A stretch of DNA of 64,000 nt from Uranotaenia lowii (GCF_029784155.1 NC_073692.1:158129582-158193581); one strand, 5' to 3'. Shown: positions 45,285 to 58,020, numbered from the stretch's first letter. Notes: generated by a model from the letters alone, not told the origin. Numbers and translations are program-made.

Positions 45285-47266
45285 GTTATGAAACGATTGT
45301 ATTCCATTTACCCGAAAACCATTGCCCAGAATGAATTTTTCCCAGAATGACAAATACCCGAAATCAAACCCCAGAATGAACCATTTCCCAGAAAAAATTT
45401 CCCAAGGATGCACCATTTACCAGAAATTTTTTACCCAGAATGGACCATTTCCCAGAATTTTTTTCCCCAGAATGAAACATTTACCAGAATGGCACAAATC
45501 CCAGATTTTTTTCCCTAGTATTTTTATTTGTTTTTTTTTCTAATGAATTCTTGAATATTTCATATAATTCGAAATTATTTTTTTTCAAAATGATTATTTA
45601 AATGAAACTACGACTTTGAAATTTTCCAACGAAATTTGTTTTATAACCAATACTGTGCTTTGTTTATGGTTTGGATACTTTAATTGATTCAATGCTTATA
45701 TACCATGGTCCTTTAAAAAACCGTTTTGGTATCAGACTCCTCACGCTGCGCGCTCGAACTTGAAAGACGTTTTGTCCTTCACGCTGTCGCTTGGCGGGGC
45801 TAAGAGATCACCCCTAGCTTTCACGCAGACCTAGGAAGCCCGGTTATACTCCATTTACCCGAAAACCATTGCCCAGAATGAAAAATTACCAGAATTTCAA
45901 TCGCCAGAAAGAACCATTCCCCAGATTTTTTTTCCCCAGACGAACCATTCTCCAGAAAAATTTTCGCCACAATGTACCATTTCCCAGAAATTTTTTCACC
46001 AGAATGAACCATGTACCAGAAATTTTTTAGCCAGAAGGACCATTTCCCAGAAAATTGAAAACATTTATCCTTACTAGAAATTATTTAAAAAAAAGGAATT
46101 GTTACAAAAAAAATGGGGTTTCATAGCTTTATTCTTTTGCGGCAAGGCCGCAACCAACGAGGATGAAGGGGCTGAGGCGGCACAAAGCCGCCGAAGCTCC
46201 CAAATCCGAGGAGGCCGTCGACCCGCCGTCGGAAGCGGCGGCCCTAAGACATTGGTCTAGGTCTGCCGGGGCTTCCTAGGTCTGCGTGAAAGCTAGGGGT
46301 GATCCCTTAGCCCCGTCCGCCACGCGACAGCGTGAAGGACAAAACGTCTTTCAAGTTCGAACGCGCAGCGTGAGGAGTCTGATACCAAAACGGTTTTTAA
46401 AGGACCATGGTAAGCATTGAATCAATTAAAGTACCCAAACCATAAACAAAGCAGAATATTGGTTCTAAAATAAATTTAGTTGGAAAATTTCAAAGTCGTA
46501 GTTTCATTTGAAAAATCATTTTGAAAAAATTAATTTCGAATCATATGAAATATTCAAGAATTCATTAGAAAAAAAAAAAACAAATAATACTAGGGGAAAA
46601 AATCTGGGATTTGTGCCATTCTGGTAAATGTTCCATTCTGGGGAAAAAAATTCTGGGAAATGGTCCATTCTGGGAAAAAAATTTCTGGTAAATGGTGCAT
46701 TCTGGGGAATTTATTTCTGGGAAATGGTTCATTCTGGGGTTTGATTTCGGGTATTTGTCATTCTGGAAAAAATTCATTCTGGGCAATGGTTTTCGGGTAA
46801 ATGGGATACAATCAGGAAGCCCCGGCAGACCTAGACCAATGTCTTGGGGCCGCCGCTTCCGACGGCGGGTCGGCGGCCTCCTCGGATTTGGGAGCTTCGG
46901 CGGCTTTGTGCCGCCTCAGCCCCTTCATCCTCGTTAGTTGCGGCTTTTCCGCAAAAGAATAAAGTTATGAAACCCCATTTTTTTTTGTAACAATTCTTTT
47001 TTTTTTAATAATTTCTAGTAAGGATAAATGTTTTCAATTTTCTGGGAAATGGTTCTTCTGGCGAAAAAATTTCTGGTACATGGTTCATTCTGGTGAAAAA
47101 ATTTCTGGGAAATGGTACATTCTGGCGAAAATTTTTCTGGGGAATGGTTCGTCTGGGGAAAAAAATTCTGGGGAATGGTTCTTTCTGGCGATTGGAATTC
47201 TGGGGATTTTTCATTCTGGGCAATGGTTTTCGGGTAAATGAAGTACAACCTTATGAAACAATTGCA
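45285..47266. mobile_element. Compound foldback element (A B C A' C' B')
   Basis: Block A (about 45299-45845) is repeated inverted as A' (about 46285-46808). Blocks B (45846-46075) and C (GC-rich, 46135-46285) are inverted as C' (46810-46965) and B' (47035-47245). A and B carry degenerate tandem units of CCAGAATG(A)ACCATTTCC type, about 30 bp each. The tips share CATTTACCCGAAAACCATT. A direct repeat TTATGAAACRATTGYA lies on both outer sides. Confidence 0.75.
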
Positions 47267-47959
47267 CCAAAGCCAAAATGATAAATTTTATCAGGTCACA
47301 ATGGTAAATCGTTGGAAATTCTGTGGCGTTGTGAAAAAAGATAATAAAAATGAGTTAATATCAGGATGCAATGTATCTTAACGATCACCATAATTTGTAG
47401 TAAGGATAAAATTAAGTACGGCTCTTTGAAACTTGGTCATTTCCTTAATTTGCAATTTTTGGCTCTACGGTCTCAAAAGGTTGCCGATCGCTGGCCTAGG
47501 GGAATGTATGAAGGTAAAATTTCATTTGTATTTTGAAGCTTAAACTATCTAGCAATTGTTATAATTTTTGCCCCTAAATGTATGCAGCATCATTGTTCTT
47601 TTTTCGATTATAAATGTTTTTGAAAGAAAACGTTAAACAGCAAGGTACAATAGATAAACTAGCATTTGTAAATACTATGTAGGCGTTTTGTATCATTTAT
47701 GATCAAGAAAACTCGTAAAAACCGTCCAAATAGAGACTGATCAATATTACCCCAAAGCATCAAATTCTTAACAGAGACGAAAATGATTTTTAAATCAAAT
47801 TTTAAGTAGTCTAATAAATTTCTGCACCCATGTTTTACGTTCATAGAAGTCCAGTACTGGTTTTAAAAATATAAATCATGCCACATTCCCCTTAACAGAA
47901 AAAATAATCGAAATATTTAAAAAAAAAGTGATCAATATTATCCCGGATTACGGTACCTT

Positions 47960-48500
47960 CTTATTGCACAAAACATTGAACTTTTAATGAAACATTCTTT
48001 TACCGTCCCATGGTCCGAAATTCGATAATTGAAACCTATTATACGTCCCTCAAAACTCTCTAGCGTTATGTTTTAAAATTCAAATTAAATTATTAATATC
48101 TTCAGAAACTTGAAAACAATAAGCAGTTAATATAGACGACATCTTTGACCGACCCTCGACCTCAAATTTAATATCTGAAATCGATTGCTCGTCACTCAAA
48201 ACTCCTATGAGGAAATTTTCATCACAATCCAATGTATAATTACGCAAATGTTGCAAAAACATTGAAAAGTTGATATGAAAGATCCTATTTGGCCCCATGG
48301 ATTCAAAATTTGAAACATGAAAGCAATACAGCGTCACTCAAAACTCCCATGTGGAAATGTTCATCACAATCCAATGTGTAATAACGCCAATATCGCAAAA
48401 AAAAATTGAAGAGTTGATACAGACAACCGCTTTGACAGACCCCTGTTCCTAATTTTGATACCTGGAATCGATTGCTCGTCTCTCAAAACCTCCATGTGAT
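47960..48500. repeat. Tandem repeat, unit about 130-150 bp, three to four copies
   Basis: Recurring order: CTCAAAACTCC, TTTTCATCACAATCCAATGT, GTTGCAAAAACATTGAA, then ATCGATTGCTCGTC. Copies start near 48045, 48195 and 48330, with a more degenerate copy before. Confidence 0.6.
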
Positions 48501-49714
48501 TATTTTTATCACGAAGGGGCATCCGAAAATCTGAATACATTTTTAATTCTTCCTGGTTCCTCAAAAGCTATCAAAACAACTGTAAAATTTGTATTTCGAA
48601 TAAAGAATATGTTGTCCAGCCTACAAATATTCTCAATAGAAGAAAGAAATTGCGGCTAGTCTTTGTCAGTTTTTGTATGTCTTTTTCGTGATAAAACTGT
48701 TTGTTTACATTGTGTTTCTTACGACAATGAAAGCTTACGCGAGATATATAAATTTTCTGATAAAATGGACTCAAAAAGGAAAAACTTTCAGAATTCTTTT
48801 TGTCTGACACTTATAAACTGTGAAATAAAACTAATATGATGAATAAATTTTATTTATTGACTTTTTTGTGTGAAGTGAAACAACTTTTTCATATGTAAGT
48901 AACGTTTCGGGTTACTTTTCTTTACCCATCACCAGACGTTGAAAGTAAGGCACCACAATTTTACTACCGTCGTCGTAGTGGCCCAATTGAAAAATGTTTA
49001 TCTTTGAAACATCTTCATAAGTATCAGAGATATCGTTTCCGAACTTTTACACATGATAGCCGGCATATCATTTCTTTTTTTGCTTTAAAAATTTTGTCTC
49101 ACAAATATTCTGATTTAATTATAAAAATCGTCAGAATTCAGTGTCATAATGACAATCAAACTACAATTCCACAAATTTGTCATGTGCAAACTAATACCAG
49201 CAAATTTCATGGCTCTTTTGCTGATGAATACTTTCATTAGTATCTGCTTAACCAGAATCAGTGCTTCTTCTGAAAATTGGTTGAATACGTAAAGAGTAAA
49301 TCTCTTTTTTTGAAGCAGTGTCCAAAATATACAAACGTGGGTGAAAATGGGCCATGCTAAGATCTATCTTTGGAAACTGCCAACTGCGAATACCTCTGTC
49401 GAAAATGTTGGAGTTCAGAGTATTTTTTTTTTTAATTTATTCATTTTTGGGATTTTAACAATGGTGTCATTCACCCCTACCAATTCAGAGTAATTGAAAA
49501 TCAAAAATTTGAAGAAAGATTTTATATTTTTTTAAACAGCCGTTTTTGATCATCTAGCTTCACATTCAAGGGATTCTGATAGGATTCTGGAGAAAAATCT
49601 TGAGCAAAAATTTGGAAGCAACTTTTTTTTTTCTTCAATAAAACATTTTAACATCTCTGGAACGTGCTAAAAAAACGCTTAACCAGACTCCATTGTTATG
49701 GTGGTGCTAAGATA
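48501..49714. other. AT-rich sequence without recognisable gene
   Basis: Short open frames only. The segment 48756-48830 resembles 225-300. Confidence 0.45.
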
Positions 49715-51830
49715 AGGTTGCCAGATTTGTTAGCAAGCATCTGAGCCGGAAAATCATTGCTATTTTAACTAAAATCCTGGCAAAATCTGGGAAATTGATT
49801 TCTATCTATAAAACCAATAACAGAACGCTACGGAAAAAATCTGAATGTTCTATTTTGCAACACTCATCATTTAGAACCTCCGTTTCGGATACTGTTTACA
49901 GTAGCAAAATCATCAGCAAAGAAATGACATATTGATAAACAAATGGATAGTTATCTGAAAATTTACGATGTTCGATGAATAACAGTCTAGCTTACTAACT
50001 TAAACGGATAGTGAGAAATCTTTCTCAATTATTTTTAAAAAAATTGCAGCTAGAATCAGACCGGTTTTTCAGTTAAAGAAGTTTGTTTTTGGGTCTTTGG
50101 CTTGCTTATTGAATTTTTGACGCATAGGGGAGATGAGGGCATAACGAGCACCCAGGGCATAACGAGCACTCCTTTTTTCTACATTAGTACGTATTTTCTT
50201 AAACAAATTTTCATAAGGACTTGTTTCGTACTACCCATAGTATTAATTTTTCACCAAAAAAGAAATATCCTTTTCATTTTGAAAGAAATATGAAATAATA
50301 ACCAGCTAGGTTCTCAAGTGACGAAAATATTATAATTTTTGAGCACCACCAAATAAGCTTTTATGACCTTTAAATCATCTTGATCTGAAATGTACGCACT
50401 GCAACATGATCTACACATTGTTTCTCAATTTTCAAAATCATGAAATTTTTGATTTTTCACTTTAATTAATTTTACAACGCTTTTTTACTTAAACTTGTTC
50501 ACTAGAGGCGAACAGAGCACTATCAATGAAGGCATAATGAGCATTTTCTGCCGGGGAATCTAGCAGCGAATTCGACTCGATGAAGTCAACTGACTAATAG
50601 AGCCACAGCTTATCTTGTATCGTCTGATGATGTGGCCTATTGGTTAGATGTCGGAGAGGTAAGCAGTAGACTCGAGTTCGATTCCTGTTGGAGAGGATTT
50701 TTTTTTGCACATACCATTCATGATTGATTTTTTTTTATTGTTACATGATACGGCTAATAGCATCAAAGCATCATCCGTAAAACAAAACACCAGAAACATA
50801 ATGTATGAGCATGTGTTAATTCTTTGAATTCTACAAACAGACCTAGATTATTTTGTTATTGCATTATTTGATGAATCTACGCTTCACCGTTTAGTGCAAT
50901 CATGATCATGAATGATAAATGAAAAAAAAATCACCTCGACCAGGAATCGAACTCGAGCCTACTGATTACCTCTCCGACATCTAACCAATAGGCCAAATCG
51001 TCAGACGATACAAGTTAAGCTGTAGCTCCATTAGTCAGTTGACTTCATCGAGTCGAATTCGCTGCTAGATTCCCCGGCAGAAAACGCTCATTATGCCTTC
51101 ATTAATGGTGCTCATACTGCCTCGGGGGGTTTCTCATTATGCCTCTACAGTGACTGGTTTTCAGTTTTCGGCAAAAAATTTTAAAATGCATTTTTAAACG
51201 TTTTTATCTACTTTTTCAAGTTTCATCCAATTAGGCAATAGACTATTTGAGTGTCTGAACACGAAACAATGATGTAATTCACATATTACAGCTGTTCTCT
51301 ATGGTTAAATAAGCGTTTTCCTTAAGGTGGCCATTATGCCCCCATCTCCCCTATTTTTTTTTAAATATTTTGCAATACTAGGTCCTACTTTAAATTTAAT
51401 AATACCATATTGACAAGTATTCATACGCAGTAGAGGACTAAGATCTCCAAGTTGAAATCTTCATTTTCAATTTTCCCGGGATCCCGGGAATTCCTGGGAA
51501 AAGGATCGTCAGATTTCCCGATTCCCGGGAACGCTAAAATAGCCGGAAAATGGACACTGTAATCGGTGAATGCCATGTTCTTTAAGTAAGAACATTTCTA
51601 GTTTGTAAAATCATAAATTAATAAAAGAAAATAAGAAAAAAATGACAGGAGTTAAAATGATCGAGGAGAGTTTTTATAAGAGGTGTTTTGATTAAGCATA
51701 GACCAACTATTTTGAAGTGATAAGATCGGAGAAGATTGAATCTACCACAACAGTTTTCTCAGCGAGACGGCAGGACATTTTTTTTAAAAGCGAAACATGC
51801 CCCGCTTTTGCGGGACGGATGGCAGCCCTA
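49715..51830. mobile_element. Possible TIR element enclosing the tRNA-like foldback
   Basis: AAGGTTGCCAG at 49715 and TGGCAGCCCTA at 51820-51830 form weak inverted ends of a type seen in hAT-like MITEs. No target duplication was resolved, so this is tentative. Confidence 0.3.
50127..51351. mobile_element. Foldback element with tRNA-like sequence in both arms
   Basis: Ends GGGGAGATG and CATCTCCCC are flanked by TA (50125-50126, 51352-51353). Inner arms at about 50516-50698 and 50936-51114 are inverted copies. Each contains a tRNA-like segment: box A-like TGGCCTATTGGTTAGATG and box B-like GAGTTCGATTCC, with about 25 bp between them. Subterminal units GGGCATAACGAGCAC are repeated in tandem at the left. 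Confidence 0.78.
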
Positions 51831-54049
51831 GTATAAGTACATTAAGGCTAATTACAAAAAAAAACACGCTTTTAAGTTGCTGTGTTTGACCATTTTCCAA
51901 GGCCGGATTAAAAAAGGGAGGGGCAATAAGAGCAATTATCCCCCCCCCCGGCTCAGGGGCCCCCTTAGAGAAAATCGGAATGGAATCTTGAAATATAACT
52001 TTAGGGGCCCCCGTCAAATAATATCCAGAATAGTTTTTCTCTTACATGAGTTGATGGGGCCCCCTAGAGTAAGCAGTGAAGGAATTCTTCCGCATTTTGC
52101 GGGTTTGGAATATCAAAATCTTGGTAATGAATTCCAAAATTTTCAACCCAAAATCTATACAAAAACCAAGTTCGAAAAAAATTAAAAAGAATATGAGGCA
52201 AAACACCAAAATTTAAACCACCAAAACACCTCAAAATAAAGAAAAGCATCTTCTCGTTTTCATCACATACAAACGTCTGGCGCAGCCATAATGTTAATTA
52301 TTACGTTAACTTTCTAAGTAGTGGTTACTGCACTAAAATAGTAGCTAATTTCGCTAAACTTAACTCACATTGCAAAGAGAGAAGCTTCATGAAAAACATT
52401 TTAGCATTTTTGCTGGGCAGTATCCGGGTTAAAACGGGTATTATTATAACTTTTCACTTTTCAATCATTATTATTAAAATTTCCGTTGGTTTATAAATTC
52501 CATTGGTTTATAAAGTTTTTAAAATAAGTTCTTAAAAAACTGTATTTGCTTAAATTGGGCCAATCGACAGTACCGAGTTTCTTTATTGAATTCCCATCAA
52601 AATTTCATTCATTCATCATTCTCTAAAAATCATGAAAAACAATCTCATAGTTGAGTTGCTTCTATCATTAGATAAGTGATTCTCTTAACATGAACATTTC
52701 TGTGTTTTAAATCTTATCTTTTTACAGATTCAATCCATTAAGATTTTCAAGTCTTGTGTTGTTTCTTCAGTTACTGAAGTGCAGTTTAATTATTTTTCTG
52801 GATTTTGAGAGCTCTGGATCTTTGTTAAAAATGACAAACTCATTTCAATTCCTTATCTGACTTTTTTCATTCATAACTGATAATTTTTTTTTTTACATTT
52901 AATCTTTTTCAATCGATCATTTTTGCATTTATATTTACCCTTTTGGCTTTGAGGGTATCGAATGAAACAATTTGATTTGCCTTTCATTTGTATATTTTAA
53001 ATCTACAGTCTACAATTTCGATCGCCGGTTTAAGAGTCTAATAAATCGAAAGCTTTCATTTTTCTTGGAAAGCATACTACCAAATTTCGAACTTTCAAAT
53101 TTCATTTATTTCACTTTTGAAAGCTTGTGGATAAATTCGCACTTTTTTCATTCAAAACTGAATCTGTCCTGAAAGCTCTGTTTGCATTTCCAAGAGAGGT
53201 ACTAAATCGTATTTGTTTTGATCCTGATATTCTTCGCTCTCTTTGTTCCATTGATGAAAAAAGGACTCGCTAATGCGCATGTTCGCTGTTTTTGATTGCC
53301 TTCCTAGTTTCGATAACTTGTTGCTTGCTTGGTCGTCGTCATGGGAAACTCGGTTAGTTTTTGTTTTCCACCCCACCCGCCACCACCTTTGCCCTCTAGC
53401 TTTGTTTTCCAAACAAAATGATGACCTTTTCCGTCAATAAATTTCCCCGGAGTAATGATGCTGCACGAAACAGGAACAGTGAACTGAAAGCTGTCCGTTC
53501 ATGGAACCAAAGCACGCTCACCGGTGAGAGCATTGCTCCTTAGAGGTTTCTCCCATTTCGAGGGAGGGTTTGGTTCGACGGAAATCATTCCGAAGTGGTC
53601 CAACTTTATGAGAGGTTATATACGGCTCCTAATCGAAAGCGTCATGCATGAAGCTAACACCCAACCCAACCACCCACACTTCATCGATGCCAACCATAGG
53701 AAGATGAATAATTGTTTCCTGCACGAGGTTTGTAAAATGTATCTTCTGAACTGCAATTATATTAGGTATGAAAAGCATGTTTTGAAATGTTAATTTTGTA
53801 ACTTGGTAAGTCATTAGTAGACAGGACAAAATATTAAAATATCGAAATTCGAAGAAAAATTTATTTATTTTAACCTTTCATTGAAGATTTTTGAAAGTGC
53901 GATAATAAAATACGAGCTCGGAGATCATTCATTCCTTCTTACAAGACTAGGATTATTAAGATAATCCACTGGATGGTTGTGATTATTTCGGGAAACCAGC
54001 CCTTTGGCTCTTGGTTTCTATAACTCATTTTGGATCACTGTATGCATTA
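51831..54049. other. Intergenic sequence without supported gene
   Basis: A run of ten C at about 51944 lies among GGGGCCCC-rich repeats (51900-52080). About 52295-52395 is the inverted match to the window start. A patch at 53400-53740 has more balanced base composition and an 89-codon open frame, but no family match. Confidence 0.4.
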
Positions 54050-55018
54050 GAGCAAGTTCACTCGTGTTGGGAAAAAGTGGTAGAAACTTTGACACTTGTA
54101 GCACATTTTGAAAATTTTAGGGTAAGAGCACTATATATTGAACACCATCTTTAGGATTCAACGAATTTGTGGCCAATAAATACTATTGGAAGGTGTTTCG
54201 GATTAAATTTGGATAGTTTAGCTTAAGCTTGTTTCTCAGTTTCAAATCGATATGATAATATCCTTTGCAGGGGCGATGTTGGTCGAGCTAGCAGCCAAGA
54301 AACAGTTTGTTTATAAATTTCCAAACACCAGTGTTCGCTCAATAATTGGTACATGCACTTCTGTACGGAACGAGTACTGCAAGAATGAACGTTCAATAAT
54401 TGAAACATTGGCGATTTCTGAGATCCAATGATTGAACACTTTAATTTGAAAAATATTTAGGAAATGGGGAATATAATGACTGCTTTTCATCCAGAAATCA
54501 TCTAAAAAGACTTAGCTAAAAACACTCATATTATCATCTTAGAATTTTAATTGCCTTTAATCCAATTTTTCTTCCAATCAATAAAAGGCTGTTTTCTCCA
54601 TCCAGTCGGAAAACCAAGCAAAAATTCGAACACATATTCCAGTTTCGGAGATTGTTGCCTTAAGAGTCCGATGTTCTTGATAAAAATTTGAAGAGAGATA
54701 GAAAATGCTTCAATAGTGGCACAACTTATTTCAGTTCATTTTTCTTTTGTACATATATTATTGGTTGAATTGGTTATTGTTCTAATAGGTTTAAATTTTT
54801 GGTACCTGTTCAATAACTAGTGCTTTTACCCTACTACGCAAAAATATTTTTAAGATCTTTGGGCGTTGAATTTTTTTACAACACTGTTTCTATATTAGTC
54901 GAATGTGAAAGAAAGGGATCTATTTTTGCATCACAGCATGCGGAAAAACATGGTAAAGTTTTGTGCTATAAGTGTCAACATTTCTACCACTTTTTCCTAA
55001 TACGAGTAAACTTGCTCT
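54050..55018. mobile_element. TIR element with about 55-bp ends
   Basis: GAGCAAGTTCACTCG (54050) and CGAGTAAACTTGCTC (ending about 55016) begin inverted repeats of about 55 bp that include AAAAAGTGGTAGAAA. Weaker inverted homology continues inward (GGGTAAGAGCACTAT and its complement near 54815). The 168-codon open frame at the right end overlaps the arm and is not protein-like. Confidence 0.65.
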
Positions 55019-55497
55019 CAGGGTGCAGTCTAGAAAGTTTCCTAACGACCCAATTTTTGAAGATTTTTAAAATAAGATTTAGGTATCCGGGTTTTGATTT
55101 GAAATTTCGTATAGAGGAACGCGAAAATTTGATCGGTCATCAGTTTTCAGTTCTTACCGAACCGAAAACCGAAAAAAACTGCAGATTATTCCGTACAAAA
55201 CTAAGTTTCTTGAGCAAAACGTGTTTTTCTTTTTTCCCGTTAAGGTGGCTCTCAGGTCACTTTGGCGCAACGCATTTTTGCGATTTCCCAACCCTGCAAC
55301 ATCGAATTTTTTCAATGAAATTTTAAAAAATTCGAAAAATGTCTAAGTTTTCAGAGTGCAGGTAGTTTAAAATGTTTTGCATTCGCTGCAATGGATAACT
55401 CATTTTTTTTCAGAGCGGTCTGGTTGAGTCCCGACTATTTTTGGATCAAATTTGTAACCCGTAACAGTTATACGTCAAACTGCTCACAATTGTTAAC

Positions 55498-56000
55498 CCT
55501 CATCCGCATTAGAGTGTCAATTTGACACTATTGCAAGTTAAATGCTTGTAACCTTTTTCAGAAGCTTCAAACAACAAAAATTTCTTCATGGACCCTAAAT
55601 GAATTCAAAAGTTTTTTAATATTACATCTTCACTTTTTTATGGACGAACCCTGGAAGCCTGCACAAATAAACTCCCTTTTCCGTCTTAGAGTGTCAATTT
55701 GACACTGCAAACGTAAAATCTATCTGAGTCGTTTGAATTATAATTAAATTCATATAAAACTTATGTCAATAGAAACCTTGTAATGTCAGAAAAATATGTT
55801 TAGAACATTATATATAGCTGAAGCTACTAAATAGTTTTCTCGTTATCCAGCATGAGAGAAAAAAATCCGAAAAAACATGTCTCAGGAAATCTGCTGTGGT
55901 TTATTTATTACACGTCCAAAAAATATTGAAGCTCTAATAAGGTACAACAATTTAAGCTGTGAGATTTTACAAAAATATGAAAATTATAAACGTAAAATCA
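55498..56000. mobile_element. TTAA element, family T2, left part of one copy
   Basis: TTAA followed by CCCTCATCCGCATTAGAGTG and the palindrome GTGTCAATTTGACAC, which recurs near 55690. Homology to the complement of 57590-58020 ends near 55960; the rest is replaced by unrelated sequence. Confidence 0.65.
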
Positions 56001-57032
56001 TTCCTGAATGTCTATAACCACAAGCAGAACGCGTACAGCAGAACGTGTTTGTTTGCTCTCCAAGTCCTACGGTGGAAGGTGATTTAGGTAGAGAGCAGAG
56101 CAAAATGCAAGAAATAATGATGCGTGTCGTGCGTTTTTTGGTTGTAAATCTAGAGTTTGTTTTGATTAGGACGTATGAACCAACATAAACACAATTGAGT
56201 TATCCACTGCTTACTATTGAAAAACATGTATTCTACGTTAGGTGAAAATTTGGGTTCATTTAATCAGAAAATAATTTTTATAACATGATTTGAAATTAAG
56301 ACGTATAATGACTTTCACATTTTCGAGTTCAATTTGGTTTTTACGACTATTTACATCCCACTAAATTGCCGTGCACGCAATACGTCACAAAACAACAGTT
56401 CGGCTTTGCGGTTTAAGCGACCTTTTGCATTTTCCCGTAAAGTGCTTCAAAAAGTGTAGAAATGTTAACAATTCCACCGGAAGTCGGATCAATGATAGTT
56501 CCTGTTCTCCGATGGTTTTATGTTAGGGCTCAGGCCACTTGTTAAGCTGGGGTTCGTGTAGAACTGTCAATCAGCGATGCCACACATACCGATTTTTCGG
56601 TATTTATACCGATTTTTGAGGATATTTTCGACCAAGAATCGGTATGTACCGAAAACCGATTTTTGGCGAAACATACCGATTTTATACCGATTATTGTCAA
56701 ATTGAGTCAAACAGAAAAAATATTTCCAAAATGAAATCAAAACTATCGTTTTTCATTGTTATTGACAAATTTAGAATAAACTTGAGGTGAATCATGAAAA
56801 AGCTATTACAAGCCTCAGCTTAGTGGATAGCAACTTTGTTTTCTATGGCCAACTATCTTGAGATGAAATCTTGGTCTTCAAATTGGTAGATTAGAAATTA
56901 TAGCAAGTAATAGATCATATCTTAAAGTTAAATGTTAAAAATAGGGAACTAAGATAAATGAACGCTTGTGATAAACAGTGTTCAGTTAAAGAATTCAATT
57001 GCATAAAATATTAAATAATAATAGTGTTTAAC
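56000..57032. other. Non-coding sequence between TTAA elements
   Basis: A short repeat cluster at 56590-56695 has four or more copies of ATACCGATTTT. Nothing else recognised. Confidence 0.45.
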
Positions 57033-58020
57033 CCTCATCCGCATTAGATTTCATTACCATAATCAGCACTAGGAGTGTCAATTTGACACTCCAAGCTAAA
57101 CTCGTCATAACTCTTTTTATATCAAACAAATACAATGAAACTTATATCACTAGAAACCTTGTAATGTCAGTAAAATATGTTTAGAACATTATATATAGCT
57201 AAAGCTTATAGTTTTTTCGTTATTCAGCATGCAAGAAAAAAAATCCGAAAAAACATGTCTCAGGAAAACTGCTATAGTTCATATATTACACGTCCAAAAA
57301 AAAATATTTGCCTTATGCATATGAAAGCTGAAGTTAATTCCTACATCATGAAGTCAAGAAATATTTTTTAAAATTTATTTTAATGAAATGATCACAAAAA
57401 GTTCAAAAAAGTGGTCTGAAAAACCTACTTTTCATCAGTTTGCTAGCAGAAACTGTTTGAGCGATGGTAGAGCTTTTGAAAATTTATCATTACAAATTTT
57501 ATTCTAATTCTGACATTTTGTTGTCTTTAGATTTTTGATGCAACAAAAATTGAATTAACGGGACCAACTTCAGCTTTCATATGCATAAAGCAAATATTTT
57601 TTGGACGTGTAATATGTGAACTACAGCACTTTTCCTGAGGCATGGTTTTTCGGATTTTTTTTTTCTTTCATGCTGAATAACGAGAAAACTATAAGCTTTA
57701 GCTATAAATAATGTTCTAAACATATTTTACTGACATAACAAGGTTTCTAGTGATAGTTTTGTTTGAAGTTCAAAATAATTCAAACGAATTAAATAGATTT
57801 TACTTTTGGAGTGTCAAAATGACACTCTTAGTCGGAAAAGGGAGATTTTTGTCCAGGCTTCCAGGGTTCGTCCATAAATAAAGTAAAGATGCAATGTTAA
57901 AGAACTTTTGAATTCATTTCGGGTCCCCGGAGAAATTTTCCTTTTTGAAGCTTCTGAAAAAAGCTACAAGCATTCAAACTTGCAATAGTGTCAAAATGAC
58001 ACTGTAATGCGGATGAGGGT
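57033..58020. mobile_element. TTAA foldback element, family T2
   Basis: Left tip CCCTCATCCGCATTAG after TTAA at 57029-57032. Right tip TAATGCGGATGAGGG is followed by TTGA, a one-base change from TTAA. Arms include ACATGTCTCAGGAAA and its near-complement and the 15-bp palindromes GTGTCAAWWTGACAC. piggyBac-like by target site; no transposase. Confidence 0.7.

Larger units (their letters stand above)
43174..47492. mobile_element. hAT-like element with 8-bp target duplication
   Basis: GGCCTAGG flanks both ends (43166-43173, 47493-47500). The ends GGTCAGCAACC and GGTTGCCGATC are short inverted repeats of hAT style, with CGGCTCT-rich subterminal sequence, including three tandem CTGCGGCTCTTTGGATGTAT-like units at 43190-43245. 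No transposase was recognised. It contains a compound foldback element. Confidence 0.72.
42793..47953. mobile_element. TA-flanked TIR element, outer layer of a nest
   Basis: Ends CCGTAAAACGGGGTAACATT and (complement of the right end) CCGTAATCCGGGATAATATT continue to TTGATCAC, about 26 bp with a few mismatches. TA lies on both sides (42791-42792, 47954-47955). Most of its length is a later hAT-like insertion. Confidence 0.75.

Noticed and set aside
46692..46937. 81-codon frame with Arg/Gly-rich GC block
   Set aside because: It arises from block C' of the compound foldback and tandem CCAGAATG-type units; it is not conserved as protein in the inverted copy.
50625..50700. Functional tRNA gene
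   Set aside because: Box A- and box B-like sequences exist, but the flanks do not form a convincing acceptor stem and the unit is duplicated inverted inside a foldback element.
54820..55326. 168-codon open frame
   Set aside because: It overlaps the inverted end of a TIR element and has no protein-like pattern.
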